A stretch of 64,000 bases of DNA from Heliopora coerulea. Lineage: Eukaryota; Cnidaria; Anthozoa; Scleralcyonacea; Helioporidae. A model generated the notes under the pieces. That model saw nothing but the letters and a program-made list of their open reading frames with translations. It did not search any database and was not told the origin of the DNA. This document shows, piece by piece, positions 30,703 to 41,972 of the stretch (position 1 is the first letter of the stretch; each line of letters opens with the position of its first letter). The stretch spans positions 868,001 through 932,000 of the forward strand of contig JASJOG010000097.1 of assembly GCA_030142905.1 (NCBI GenBank). Direction: 5' to 3'. The translations under genes were made by a program, and so were the position numbers.

Positions 30703-32884
30703 TCACGACCACCAAAAGCTGACGGAGAAGCAATGTCCCACTTCATAAACGCTTGTTGCCAACCGGACATCCTTGCGTTATCCCATGTGTACCCTCAAGT
30801 CCTCTGCGCTGTTTACCAACTTACCTTTAGCAGCCTAACTCTATTAAGTCGGGGAAACATTTGAAAATCAGGATTCTCTAAATCAACCTAAACAATCAAC
30901 TAAACAGTGAGAGCTTGAATTAAGATTAAGCGAACGAAAATGGTGAATGAGGAGAGGTGATTTATGTGTTCCTATGTCACAGCTAATGACAGCGATATGA
31001 CAGCCATGTTGGTTTTGACATACAGTAGGAGTTAATCAAATTCTTTTGTCAAAGTTCAACCAAGATGGCCATCATGATAACATGTGCAAACCATCAATTC
31101 CTGAATCATGAAAAGCAAATAATAGTTTCTTACTTATTCTGCATGTTTCATTGATTATGTTATATTCAATTTCATTTTAGTGTAATGCCGGCACATACTG
31201 TGCTCTTCTTGAAACAAATCATGTAACATTTATCTACCCAAATTAGCCAACACAAAATCTTGCATAAATACTGTAAGCTAACCAAAAAAATGAAATTTTA
31301 CAGTAAGGACAGAATTTATATTTCAAACACCTGTTCATATGATAATAGCCTTTATGAAAATTTCACGTCATTTCACATGTAAAAAACATATGGAATTGGA
31401 TCATTTTCACAAATGAAGTTTTCATTTTACATATATACTGTATATATATATATATATGGGGGCGTTTTGACGTATGAAATACTTAATTCATATGTGAAAA
31501 TTAATTTCACCAATGAAACTTTCATTTCACGTACGGAATTGAAACAATTCATATGTGAATTACTATTTTCATCTGTGAAATTGTATGTGAAATTTTTGTT
31601 AGGGAGGGTCTTTTTGTTTCGGAAGATCCCAAGTGTTTGGTTTTCTGTTTTCCAGATCAAAAAGCAATTTTGGTGTTGCAGTCACGTGTAGCTTGTGCAA
31701 TCATAAAATTTTGAATATTGTAAATTTTTTTGGACTACATGAAATAATGAGTAGAATAAGCAGGAGAAGTTATGGAGGACAGTATCTATGGACTGTCCAT
31801 GTACTTCGTAAATTCTGGGTAAGTGTTCCCTGCATGTAAATATTTAAATCTTTTTACATAACTCTACAAGATTCTCAAGTGTGCTATGGTAACTCACTAT
31901 GTTCAGTGCAATGTGGTCATTAATTTGGGGCCACATTATCTTCACAATTTTAAAGATGTGCAAAGGAAAAAATTCTTCATTAGGCGGGTCAAGGCAACAC
32001 GCATCTCTACCAGCGTTATCTGCCAGGCAATTTCCTAAGCTAAGCACCTCAAAAGGAGTGAACTTTGGCAAACATTCCAACCCCCCTATACTTTTCTTCA
32101 GCTCAACCCAAACACTACTGTGTACATCCTTATTTTGCGATAATTACTGGATTCTTCAGTATTTTCTCTTCAAAGATGACGGATATACATGCCTGATGAA
32201 CATTACTGTTTAGCCTCCCAAACACTCTGCTAAACTTCTCCTTGATTCACTTTGTTTCACAATTTTCTACACGACTAGTGTTAGCCATAACTAGTGTTAA
32301 CCATGCACTCATAAAAGTGCATGTCACTACATGCACTCTTATTTTGTAATAATTATAGGACTCTTGAGTAATCATCTCTTCAAATATGATGTATACACAT
32401 GCCTGATGAATGCATCACTGTTTAGCCTCCCAAACACTCTTCTGAATCTCCCCATGTTTCACTTTGTTTTGAAATTTCCTACCTGACTAGTGTTGGACAG
32501 TAGAAAAGAATCGTGAGGATACAGCCGGTCAGTCTCAGATGTGGGGTAAATGCAAATGTATTTTTCACTCACAACTTGTGCCAGAAGATTATGGTAAGGA
32601 TCATGGTGAAAAGAAAACACTGTACCCAGTTGGCCAAACCAGGCATTGATGATTACATTCTCACCATTCTCGCTACCTAGGCAACAGTAACCAGGGATGT
32701 TTATATCACTGGCCAGTTCAGGAATTTGATCGAACAACTGGTGCTGTGCCAAGTATCCTACTTTATTTGCATCGGTTGCACAAATACCCTTAGTCACATA
32801 ACCGTCAACAAACTCATTTATTGTCATAAGCTTTTGGCGTCCACGATTCATCAGCATAACAAGAGCCAATTTCAACTGGTACAT
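30703..32884 (-). pseudogene. Truncated duplicate of KDM8
   Basis: It matches the 3' part of the intact KDM8 gene at 39.7-41.0 kb. A first-exon remnant (32483-32884) still reads [26 protein letters not shown] and [14 protein letters not shown], and keeps the CAG/GTAGG donor. The last-exon remnant (about 30703-30887) keeps VDLENPDF at its start and FWWS at its end but is scrambled between them by stops and frameshifts. The intron has grown to about 1.6 kb, partly by a TTTCACATRTGAAA element. The N-terminal 270 or so residues are missing. The 141-residue open frame is a relic, not a gene. Confidence 0.88.
31355..31606. mobile_element. Palindrome-array MITE (TTTCACATRTGAAA family)
   Basis: Ends ATTTCACGTCATTTCACATG and GTATGTGAAATTTTTGTTAG are approximate inverses, and inside are repeated TTTCAC / GTGAAA palindromes built on CATATG or CACATG. 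A (TA)n stretch lies at 31437-31456. The two antisense frames here are artefacts. Relatives lie at 48.8-49.06, 49.34-49.56 and 26.45 kb. Confidence 0.75.
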
Positions 32885-32889
32885 GAAAT

Positions 32890-33344
32890 TACATTTATAT
32901 CATGCAATTTTTGTTTCGTAAGGCAGCGATATTACCATGACACACAGCAAAATCTGAGAGAAATTTAGAGGTGAGAATAAAAGGACATTTGAATACAGTG
33001 AAACAAACGTCTTTAACTACACTTTGTGGACACACGGATTGCGACTTAAATTTGATAGATTGCCTTTGGAAGCTTTTTTGGTTGACAAGTTAAAAGTTTA
33101 AACCGAATTTAAATAACACGTCTGGCATTATCAGTTTAATTTGTTTGCATGTTTTTACATAAATTAGTTTTATTGGAGAGTATAATGTGTTTTTATGTGA
33201 ATTAGTGTAAATTGAATGTTAAATTAGTTTAGTGTAAATTAGTCTTTTCTTAATTATTTAAGGCCCACAGTATATTCTATTGATATTTAAATTTATTCAT
33301 TCTGGCATTTTTACATATTTGTAGGGTATTTAAGACACTAGGTA
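32890..33344. other. Intergenic, no gene seen
   Basis: AT-rich DNA between the KDM8 duplicate and the Tigger element. The stretch at 33150-33250 contains repeated TTAGTTTA/TTAGTGTAAATT words. Confidence 0.45.
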
Positions 33345-35981
33345 CAGTCGAACCTCTAATTAGCGGACACTCTATCCAGCGGACACCTCTAATTAATGGA
33401 CATTTATCTCAGTTCTCAAATAACACGCAATTGTATTCCTTCATTTTGTTCCTCTATCCAAAGGACACCTCTGTACAACGGACGCGGACACTTTTTCACG
33501 ATACAAACATGAAAAATTACCTCTAAATACAGGACACTGAAATCATAACCATAGGCTGGTGTAACTCTGTTGTAGCTACTATTGATATTTATTATGCCCG
33601 GGAAACATTTTAATCACTAATGACAGATAATTAACACAGCCAGAACCGGCCAAAACATTGCCACATGCTGCCCATAACGTGAACGTATCAGTATCACAAG
33701 CTAAGCCAAAGCCTTTGTGAGGATTGGCATGGAAAACGAAGATAAATGTTATTCCTGTAGCCGGGAAACAAAATATAAATGCATTAAATGTTTGCGTGCC
33801 ACATGTAATTTTTCACTGGACTGTTCTACACCAGCGTCTGAAGAAACAGAAGGATGGGAAGCGATGAAGAAAGTTTCTATTTGCCGTCATTGTATCAATA
33901 GCAAACGCGAGGACCCAAGCAAAAGCACTAACCGCCCAATAGAAATTAGCAAATCGAAGAAAACAAACGTAGAAAAGAGAACGTCAAAAAATGGCTCAAC
34001 ACTCAGGAATGAACTCCCACTTAAAATGAAAATTGATCTCATCAAATTCGCCGAGGCTAATCCCAAAATAGGATGCAGAAAACTTGGCAAAAAATTTTCT
34101 TGCAGTAAAACGCAAGCAAACACCATTGTAAAAAAAACGTAAGTTTTTGGATGAATGGGAGTCCAACGAAGGTTCGAAATTAAAAAAGAGAGGTAGAAAA
34201 CAAACTTACGATGACGTGAACAGTCGTTTGAAAGAATGGTATGACAGATTGAGACAATCGAACGTTCCCGTTAGTGATCCTTTGTTGCAAGAAGAAGCGT
34301 TAGAAATTGCTAAAGCATTACACGTAGACGATTTTCATGCATCCAACGGCTGGCTAGAGAAATGGAAGAAGCGTTATAATATCGTAAACATGAACGTTGC
34401 AGGTGAGGAAGGTGACGTTAATGAAGAGGTGGTCAACAGCTGGGAAGAACGAGCGCAAGAATTGGTAGATGATTACAAACCAGAAGACGTTTGGAACTTT
34501 GACGAAACTGGTTTGATGTGGCGAGCATTGCCCGAAAAAAGTTTAAACGAGAAAAGAACAAGGTGTCGAGGTGGTAAAAATTCCAAATACCGAAATACCT
34601 GGGCTTTCTTTGCAAACGCTGCTGGGGGAAAGGAAGATCCTATCGTGATCGGCAAAAGTGCGAATCCTCGTTGTTTTAAAAGATTGAAAAATAAGACAAA
34701 GCCTTTCAAATGTTCATATTTTTCAAATGCCAAAGCATGGATGAGAGTTGAGATACTAACCCAAATTTTAAATAAACTGAACAATAGACTGCGACGGGAA
34801 AACCGCAACATTATTTTGTTCATGGATAATGCTCCATGTCATCCAAGAGATCTCGAATTTTAAAACATTAAGATAGCTTGGCTTCCTTGTAACACAACAT
34901 CAAAAACACAGCCACTTGACGCGGGAATCATAAAAGTTTGGAAAGTTAATGTCAGAAGAAAGCTTCTTCGATATGTCTGCAGTCAACTTGATGGTAAAAA
35001 CAGCCAGCGACGTAATAAAATCAGTAAATATGTTGATGAGCATTCAATGAGGGAAACAAGCGTGGGATGACGTTAAGTCAAAGACAGTGATGAAGTGTTT
35101 CAAGAAAGTCGGCCTTTGTCCTCGCACGCTCCCCGAAGGCAAAGACGATGATCCTTTTGCCGGCGAAGAAATTGGTGATGTTCAAGATCTTGTACAAACT
35201 ATAGATCGATCTACTTCAATCGACGAATACATTTGCGATGAAGATAGTCTTCCTACATGTGATTCTACGATAGACACAACAAGTAAAGACGGGCGAGAGG
35301 AAGTTCGAAATGAAGTTTTGGGTGGAGAGAATTCAATTGAGGGAGAGTCAGACAATTTTGAGGAACCTGAGGAAGAAGCTACCGACGACAAATCGTTGAT
35401 GACAAGTAACCAAGCCCTACAAGCTGCAGAAGACATTGCAAAGTTTGCATTGTATCACGGTGACGAGGAACTGGCAAACTATATGTCCCCAGCAGTTGAC
35501 CATTTGCGTGAACTTAAACTCCGTCGCCTAAAGCAAAGTAGCATTACTTCATATTTTGTGTAAATACTACAGCTAGAATGGCAAATATAGAATCAATTTT
35601 CAACTTTATTCAACATCAAGTATTTATGTTTAATACCGATCTTAGATTTGGGGGGGGGGGGGGGGCATGGCAAGGGCGCTCAGGTTTCAGCCTCGGTATA
35701 TAAACTAAAACTGGCGTGTCGATTCTTGCCATCTCGGAAGATATAAGAATTTTTAGAGAAATGGCCCTTTTAGTTAAACCAACTCCCCTAGGTAAAGATC
35801 TTTGCTCCAAGTGTTAGCAAATTTCCTTTTGTCTTTGTGACTATAACGAGATTCCCACACACAAGTTGTTATTATGTTCATCAAAGTTAATATTTAACTC
35901 GATCTCTATCCAACGGACACCTCTAATTAACGGACACTGAGAGTGTTCCCCGTTGGTGTCCGCTAATTAGAGGTTCGACTG
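33345..35981 (+). mobile_element. Tigger/pogo-type DNA transposon, full length
   Basis: The element is 2637 bp. It begins CAGTCGAACCTCTAATTAGC and ends with the inverse GCTAATTAGAGGTTCGACTG, flanked by TA on both sides (33343-33344 and 35982-35983), the pogo-family target duplication. Subterminal CGGACACCTCTAATTAA words recur near both ends. It carries a broken transposase. It lies between the two KDM8 copies, outside both matched blocks. Confidence 0.93.
33717..35563 (+). pseudogene. Tigger/pogo transposase, inactivated
   Basis: Three consecutive open stretches form one decayed protein. The first (33717-34142) has an N-terminal Cys-rich zinc-finger-like region (CYSC ... CIKC ... CRHC) and then a helix-turn-helix DNA-binding segment (FAEANPKIGCRKLGKKFSCS). 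The second (34147-34863) has a CENP-B-type HTH region (LQEEALEIAKALHVDDFHAS) and the DDE catalytic core, with the first Asp in VWNFDETG and the second in LFMDNAPCHP. The third Asp lies in QPLDAGI, read past a stop. The third stretch (35087-35563) is an acidic tail. An extra A in the A-run near 34131-34138 causes the first frameshift, a TAA follows DLEF at 34861, and further shifts lie at about 35030-35080. Breaks are described only; the element cannot move itself. Confidence 0.9.
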
Positions 35982-35983
35982 TA

Positions 35984-37064
35984 TTAACGTTTTTTAGACA
36001 TGAAGATGCCCGATGTCGGGTCAAAACGTCGTCCAAATAAATTGTATTTCAAGCATCTTGTTTAGCTCGGAGGTGAATAGTGCAGGATATTCCGAGATAG
36101 AGGAACCAATCAGATTGCGCAAAAAACACTGTTCTATTGTGAGGTATGTGCTGGAAGTTTTTATTTCGGACATAAAAGTAAACTAAAGCCGTCATTTCAT
36201 GTTACGTTTTTTCCTCTGAAAAGCTCAACGTGTTTGTATAATTCTTCATTATCGTTTTGCTTGAATCAAAGATTAAGTAAGGCAATGCGAGTCCTCGTAT
36301 CGCTTCTGTACCTATCTTAAGCAATCGTAAGCATTTACCTAACGCAAATCCTTAAAATTGAGTGTGTGAATACTTTTTATTCTTGTTTGAACTTAACTTG
36401 TCTATTCTCGTTTAAAGTTTCCCTATGCCAATGCCGGGACAAAATAATTCTGGTTGAAGAATAGAGAAACTTCAAACAGTCAACAGAAACACTCACTCGA
36501 GTAACGAAGCATCCATTTTCCTCAAAGTCTTCCCATTTTTCAGCATTAAATCCAAAACATGAGACTAAATACTTTTCAAAAAAAGCGACGCCTCAAGGTG
36601 ATCGAATGGTACGCTTGATGTACAGTAAAAGGATCATCATGGGATCTGGGTAAAAGACCTTAAATTTATAGCAAAAGTTATGAGGCATAGGACCTGAAAA
36701 CAAAGAATAAAAATAGCAAGTATACTCGACAAAACATATCATCTAAAATTGCCATTCTTAGGTTATACATTATGAGTATTGAAATCTAACAATCCTGCGC
36801 TACTATCCATGCTGTCAGTTCAGCCTAGGAGTGATAGTTGCACGTTCATGATTAAGCAAGGTGCAGCACAGTATTCCACATCGAACTTCTTTCAGCAAAA
36901 CCGTATATGAATGCACTGACCTACCGAGACTAAGATGGTGAGCTAAGGTGTAAGTTCGACATATGAGTATCATTAACATATCGTGGCTGACCCCACGCAG
37001 TTAGCATAGTATTAGCGTAGTTAGCATAAACATTCCATAGTTATGTCCAAGGAAACATGCGAGG
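35984..37064. other. Intergenic, decayed terminal motifs only
   Basis: A decayed hammerhead-like core lies on the plus strand at 36000-36030 (ATGAAGA, stem CCCGA/TCGGG, CAAAAC, GTC). A SINE fragment lies at about 36915-36985 (GAGCTAAGGTGTAAGTTCG). No gene is seen. Confidence 0.5.
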
Positions 37065-37180
37065 TCAAAAAAGAAAAAAAAAACTAGTGAAACCGTGTTC
37101 TTTAAAATCTTTTATTTGGACAACGTTTCGACCCGTTATCTGGTTATCTTCTGATCCAAAACATCCAATTTTCAGTTATC
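37065..37180 (-). mobile_element. Penelope-like terminus with decayed hammerhead-like core
   Basis: On the minus strand CAGAAGA (37153-37147) replaces CTGAAGA. A weak stem follows, then GAAAC (37128-37124) and GTTGTCC. An A-run at 37072-37083 lies on the plus strand. No coding part is attached. Confidence 0.5.
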
Positions 37181-38149
37181 GGTACTAATCTTCTTTAAAT
37201 ACTAAACCTATAATGTCAAATAACGAAAACCTTTACTTCGAACGTGTGAATCTGGGCGGTAGTCGAATTTCACGAATTGTAAATCAATTACTGTAGAAAA
37301 ATCCCGGAAATATCAGGAAATATCACAGTTATCGCCCTCAGAGAACGCGAAGATAAATTCGTCGTTGTTGAAGAATGGTCGGATTAAAAAACTTACTCTC
37401 GAGAGCGTTACGAACTAAAACTGAAATACAATTGTCGCGAGTGGCGCAACTACAAGGTAGGAAGAGTGGGCAAAGCCCACGAGCCCCGAGCATAAGGAAT
37501 TAATTAGAGGCACTGAGCATTTTGTGACGCCATTATTATTTTCATGTCGTGATGGCATGACTTTGCTCGAATAAAGTTTCAAACTATTTTCAATATGCAG
37601 CAAGACTGAGCTATCACATTAAGGCAAAAGTTTCGGATTCGCCGCCTCTTTAATAATTGACCTATTTATGTGTGAAGATCTATCAAAGAATGAAAACGAG
37701 TGGGCGTGAGGATTTTCACTGAAGTCCCCTGAACATTACAGATGTGATCCCTTGTACTGTGATTCGATACCTTGTTTCTTTTTTTGTTTTTCTTTAAGCT
37801 ACACGATGAGCTGCTTCCTTATTCCAGTAATAAGTCAGTGATAACAACTTTTTAAACAGAATAGTATCACGCGATTCAGCCGACATAATAGAAACAATAT
37901 TGAATATCAATCGCTTTTGTTTACCTAATATCTTCAAATTGCAACTCATACGTCTTCCGTATCTTCGGTATCGACCTGTATAGGGCCCATCAAGTAATGT
38001 ATCAAACGGGTCCCCAGATGCCTAGTTGTGCCACTGATTGTCACTTAGTCAGAGAACCCATTAATTTAGCACCGTGAAATGATGTTGAACTTACATAAGG
38101 ATGATATACAGAAGCCGTTATGAGAAATGTTTTTAGGATGATCTTTAGA
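37181..38149. other. Intergenic, no gene seen
   Basis: No recognisable ORF. The 62-residue minus frame at 37415 has no family features. Confidence 0.45.
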
Positions 38150-38345
38150 CTCTCGTCAAGCTCTTACATCCGAAAAACGATTTCTGATCCCCATTATGGA
38201 TCAAACCCGCAACCTTCTGATAACCTGTGAAACGCTCTAACCATTGAGCTACCCGGACTCTGATGCGTTCGATCCGCGTCTGTGACTCAGAAATCGTTTT
38301 TCTCCGGAATGAGCTGAACGTACGTCGAATGATCATCTGTGAGTA
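38150..38345. mobile_element. Two partial tRNA-derived SINEs in inverted arrangement
   Basis: The minus strand at about 38150-38260 shows GGTAGCTCAATGGTTAGAGC and GGTTGCGGGTTTGATCC. The plus strand at about 38262-38340 has only the B-box part (GTTCGATCCGCGTC) and the CTCAGAAATCG tail. They face each other and could fold. Confidence 0.7.
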
Positions 38346-38389
38346 TTTCCAAGCTCCCACATGTGTAACATTAGCATCTGTTATGTTTT

Positions 38390-38620
38390 AATTAATAGTG
38401 ACATCTTGAAACTCAAGATTTGAGTAAATGACAAAGTGCGAAAATCGTGAGATTGTAAGATTTGGACTGCATTTCCAAGTCATTATCAGATGAATCATGC
38501 ATGATAGTCTCATCTTGTCATTAACTCGAGTCTGATGATGACTTTGAAATTAAGTCGGATTATTAGAATTCATGATAGTCCAGGCTTGTTATTAACTCAT
38601 ATCTAAAGTTTCAAGATGTC
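38390..38620. repeat. Foldback repeat
   Basis: GACATCTTGAAACTCAAG near the left and CTAAAGTTTCAAGATGTC near the right are inverse. Internal CATGATAGTC and GATGATGACTTTGAAAT words repeat. Probably a decayed MITE. Confidence 0.55.
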
Positions 38621-39124
38621 AATATTATTCGGAGTATGCTTTATTTTACACTTCTTCAAGTTGTCGGCTGTTTGAAGTTTGACAACGACTTTGAAATAAA
38701 GTCGAAATATTACCGTAATCATTTTCGTCTTTCCTGTAACTTAAATATTGAGCTTTTACAAGGGCGGAGACGACTCCCAAAAAGAGGAGAGTAGGTTAAT
38801 GGCACCACGATGTAACCCTGCACAAAAGGCAAGTAACGTTCCGGAGGGTTTCGCAGGATACCTTTTCAACAAATCTTGTAAGTGTGAACATTTCATGACA
38901 TGTCCACAGTTGCCTAACAACAGGTTTAGTTTTCCTCATAAATTATTACAATTTCTTTTGCGACTTTTTCTCAATGCTTGATATCACACCAAATACCAAC
39001 TTTAAATGAGGGGGCTTGAGCCTTCCATGCCCCCTGTATCTCCGCCCCAGTTATATAAGATGCTATTCATCGGATTATGTTTCTCACTTTATAGTGAGAA
39101 AAGGTTAAATTTTATGCTAAAAAG

Positions 39125-39164
<40 letters not shown>

Positions 39165-39718
39165 CATCTTATAGTTAGAAAAAGTTATATTATATACTGA
39201 AAAGTTAATTTGATTTTCCCCCTTCTCCCTTAAGCCCCTTAGTCTAATATCATAATATGCCCCTCTTCTTGAAGTCTAACGCTGCGTAATAATTCCTGGG
39301 GCTCAATTTAACAAATAGAAAATTGCTCGATTGTCTACGTGTTGTGATAGGAACATGGATGACGTCATTGCTACCGGGAAAGTGCCTAGTGAAAACACGA
39401 GGCGTAGCCGAGTTTTTTCTGGCGTTTTCCAGTTGAAATGGTGTCATGAATGTTTCTATCACACCACAGAGACACGAAAGCTATTTTCTACTTGTTTTAT
39501 AAAATAACCAAGGTTTTTTCGAATTTTCGTGACGTCATGTCTCTGTACTCTAATACAAAATGAAAATGACTTCAGCCATGTCTCCGTACTCTGAAAGAAA
39601 ATGAGACTCGTTGAATCAGAGCGTACGTTGGACGCATGTTATTTTATTAAGAAGTATCATAGAATTCATACTTAAAGGAAAAGACATCCAGCAAGTACGC
39701 TCAGCCCCGGAATATCAT
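38621..39718. other. Region 3' of KDM8: microsatellite and repeat pieces
   Basis: A (TA)n run occupies about 39128-39158, between two AGTGAGAAAAGGTTAAATTTT-like words (39095-39115 and about 39172-39195). A dispersed repeat piece lies at 39005-39055. On the minus strand an AATAAA (39648-39643) is 71 nt beyond the KDM8 stop and is a plausible polyadenylation signal. No gene. Confidence 0.55.
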
Positions 39719-41750
39719 TCACGACCACCAAAAGCTGACAGAGAAGCTTTCTGAAAGAGATTTAACAAAGTGCCAATGCTTCTTTGGAATGTAGAGCATC
39801 TCTCCAGGCCTGAGGATGCACTCCTTGTAGACTGCACTTTGAAATGCAGGAAACCTTTGTAAATCAGGATTCTCTACATCGACCTAAACAACCAACCGAC
39901 CGGTCAGTATTTGTATTAAGATCAACAGCATAGGTAGGGGAGGGGGAGGGGGGCAGCTGCTTCCCCCCCCCACTTTTCACCCAGACCAGGTCTGTCGGTA
40001 CATGCAGTAAGCTTGTCGGTCGCGGATTCAGTTTGCTTTGGTAATACCAGAATGAAAAGTTATTATATAAGTTCCGGCTGTTAGATTTAAGTGTATGAAT
40101 AGCGTGCAATGCGAGGGATCCTGTTTCCACCGACGAAAACCATATGATTCGTGGGTACCGACAGATCCGGTCTGTTGTCAGGATAAAGTGGTGGTGGCGT
40201 TGATGGCTGAACTAAAAGGCGATATGTTGGTACATGTTGAAATTTGGGGGCTATTACCTTCACTATTTTCAAAATGTGCAAAGGAAAAATTTTCCCAATT
40301 GGAGGGTCAAGGCAACAGGCAACTCTGCCAATCTTATCTGGGCAATTTTCTAAGCTTAACAACTCAAAATAATCAAACTTTCCAAAACATTCCAACCCCT
40401 TTTACTTTTTTCCAGTTCAACCCAAACACCACTACATTCACTCTTATTTATAATAATTATTGGACTCTTGAGTAATCTTCTCTTCAAATATAATGTATAC
40501 ACATGCTTGATGAATGCATCACTGTTTAGCCTCCCAAACACTCTTCTGAATCTCCCCATGTTTCACTTTGTTTTGAAATTTCCTACCTGACTAGTGTTGG
40601 ACAGCAGAAAAGAATCATGAGGATACAGCTTGTCAGTCTCAGATGTGGGGTAAATGCAAATGTATTTTTCACCCACAACTTGGGCCAGAAGATTATGGTA
40701 AGGATCATGGTGAAGAGGTGACACTGTACCCTGTGGGCCAAACCAGGCATTGATGATCACATTTTCACCATTCTCATCACCTAGGCAACAGTAATCAGGG
40801 ATGCATATATCATTGGCCAGTTCAGGAATTTGATCGAACAACTGGTGCTGTGCCAAGTATGCAACCTTATTTGTATCTGTTGCACAGATACCCTTGGTCA
40901 CATAACCATCAACAAATTCATTTATTGTCATAAGCTTTTGTGTCCATGACTCATCAGTATAATGTGAGCCAATTTCAACTGGTACAGTTCTATGACCAGC
41001 AATTTCTTTAAGGTAGGAGAAACTCCATGGTCGAGTGGTCATAGCTGGCCAGTGGTCCATAACACCATCTAAAATGATAGTTTCTTCTTTCTGCATAAAC
41101 TCATCTTCAAATGTTCTCAGACTTGGGCATTTTAACCCTTTAATGCACTTTCCCTCTTTCAAAGGATTTTCATTCACTCTTGCTTTTTTGCTTGGTAGGT
41201 GTAAGTCTGTGTTATCAGAACTCACAAGTTTCAGTTGCTCTTGTTTCAGGAGGAAAGATTTTGATTTGTCCAGATCAATGTTGTGGCTGTCAGTATGTCC
41301 AAGAGCTGTTTCCTTATGGTATTCACTTGGCAGTTCTTTCTGGATGTTATCCACAATCTTAGTAAGAACATTACCCATGACGGGGCATCCTAAAAGAAGT
41401 CCCATATCACAAGATTTGATGGCCTCTTGTAACCTGTCTGCACTATAAAGTGCCAGTGACTTCATAACAGCACCATAAGCATACATCTGTCGCCATTCAA
41501 CATCCACATCTTTCCAGTAGCCAGTATTTATTTTTTCCCAGCTGATATCTAGCACAGACTGGCTCAATGATAATGCCTGAGTGGGTTTCTTCTGGGCCAG
41601 AGCATGGCAAGTCTGCTCAAGAAGGTAAAATACTGGCTCACCACATGCAATTCTCATTTTACACAGCTCATCTACATAACCATTTCCAGCAAAGTCTAAT
41701 GCAGGAAAAACATTGGTTAAAGTTGCCTTCAAGTTCTCGTTAAGGTTCAT
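39719..41750 (-). CDS. KDM8: JmjC-domain oxygenase KDM8 (JMJD5), two exons
   Basis: Exon 1 is 41750-40587 and exon 2 is 39883-39719; the 703-nt intron (40586-39884) has a CAG/GTAGG donor and a TTTAG acceptor, phase 0. The joined product is 442 residues (human about 416). The N-terminal helical region spans about 1-190. The JmjC part contains [11 protein letters not shown] (about 227-237), [13 protein letters not shown] (299-311), [15 protein letters not shown] (336-350) with iron ligands His347 and Asp349, and in exon 2 [17 protein letters not shown] with the third ligand His426, ending SFSVSFWWS. All three iron ligands are present. KDM8 is a 2-oxoglutarate and Fe(II)-dependent oxygenase; arginyl hydroxylase activity is established for the human protein, while histone demethylase or protease activity has been debated. 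It is probably nuclear. It is head to head with CMTR2. If exon 1 is read without splicing it runs a few residues into the intron and stops, which hides exon 2. Confidence 0.95.
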
Positions 41751-41972
41751 AATTCAAAATAATTTAAAACCCTAACCCGTCATCCACACCATGTGATATA
41801 ACTTCCAGACACTGGCACTGGAAGATCAACAGGGCAGTAAGAACTTGGTTTTGCTTACAACCCGGCCATTATCACAGAGTAATTCTACAGAAGTAAGGAT
41901 GAGAGGTTCCACGGGGGGACGGCCGAAATTGGTAACTTTGCTACCAATCTCCTGTGTCCGCGTCCGTAAATC
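41751..41972. promoter_or_regulatory. Probable bidirectional KDM8/CMTR2 promoter
   Basis: Only 222 bp separate the two divergent start codons. Near the CMTR2 start lies a palindrome, ATTGG at 41928-41932 and CCAAT at 41944-41948. This gives two inverted CCAAT boxes (the NF-Y recognition word) 12 bp apart, 25 bp before the ATG. The strip 41905-41960 is GC-richer than its surroundings (GGGGGGACGGCC, GTCCGCGTCCG). No TATA box was seen at a standard distance from either start. Transcription starts are not mapped. Confidence 0.6.

Noticed and set aside
32459..32884. 141-residue frame as a functional JmjC gene
   Set aside because: It is a truncated duplicate lacking the N-terminus, and its last exon is destroyed.
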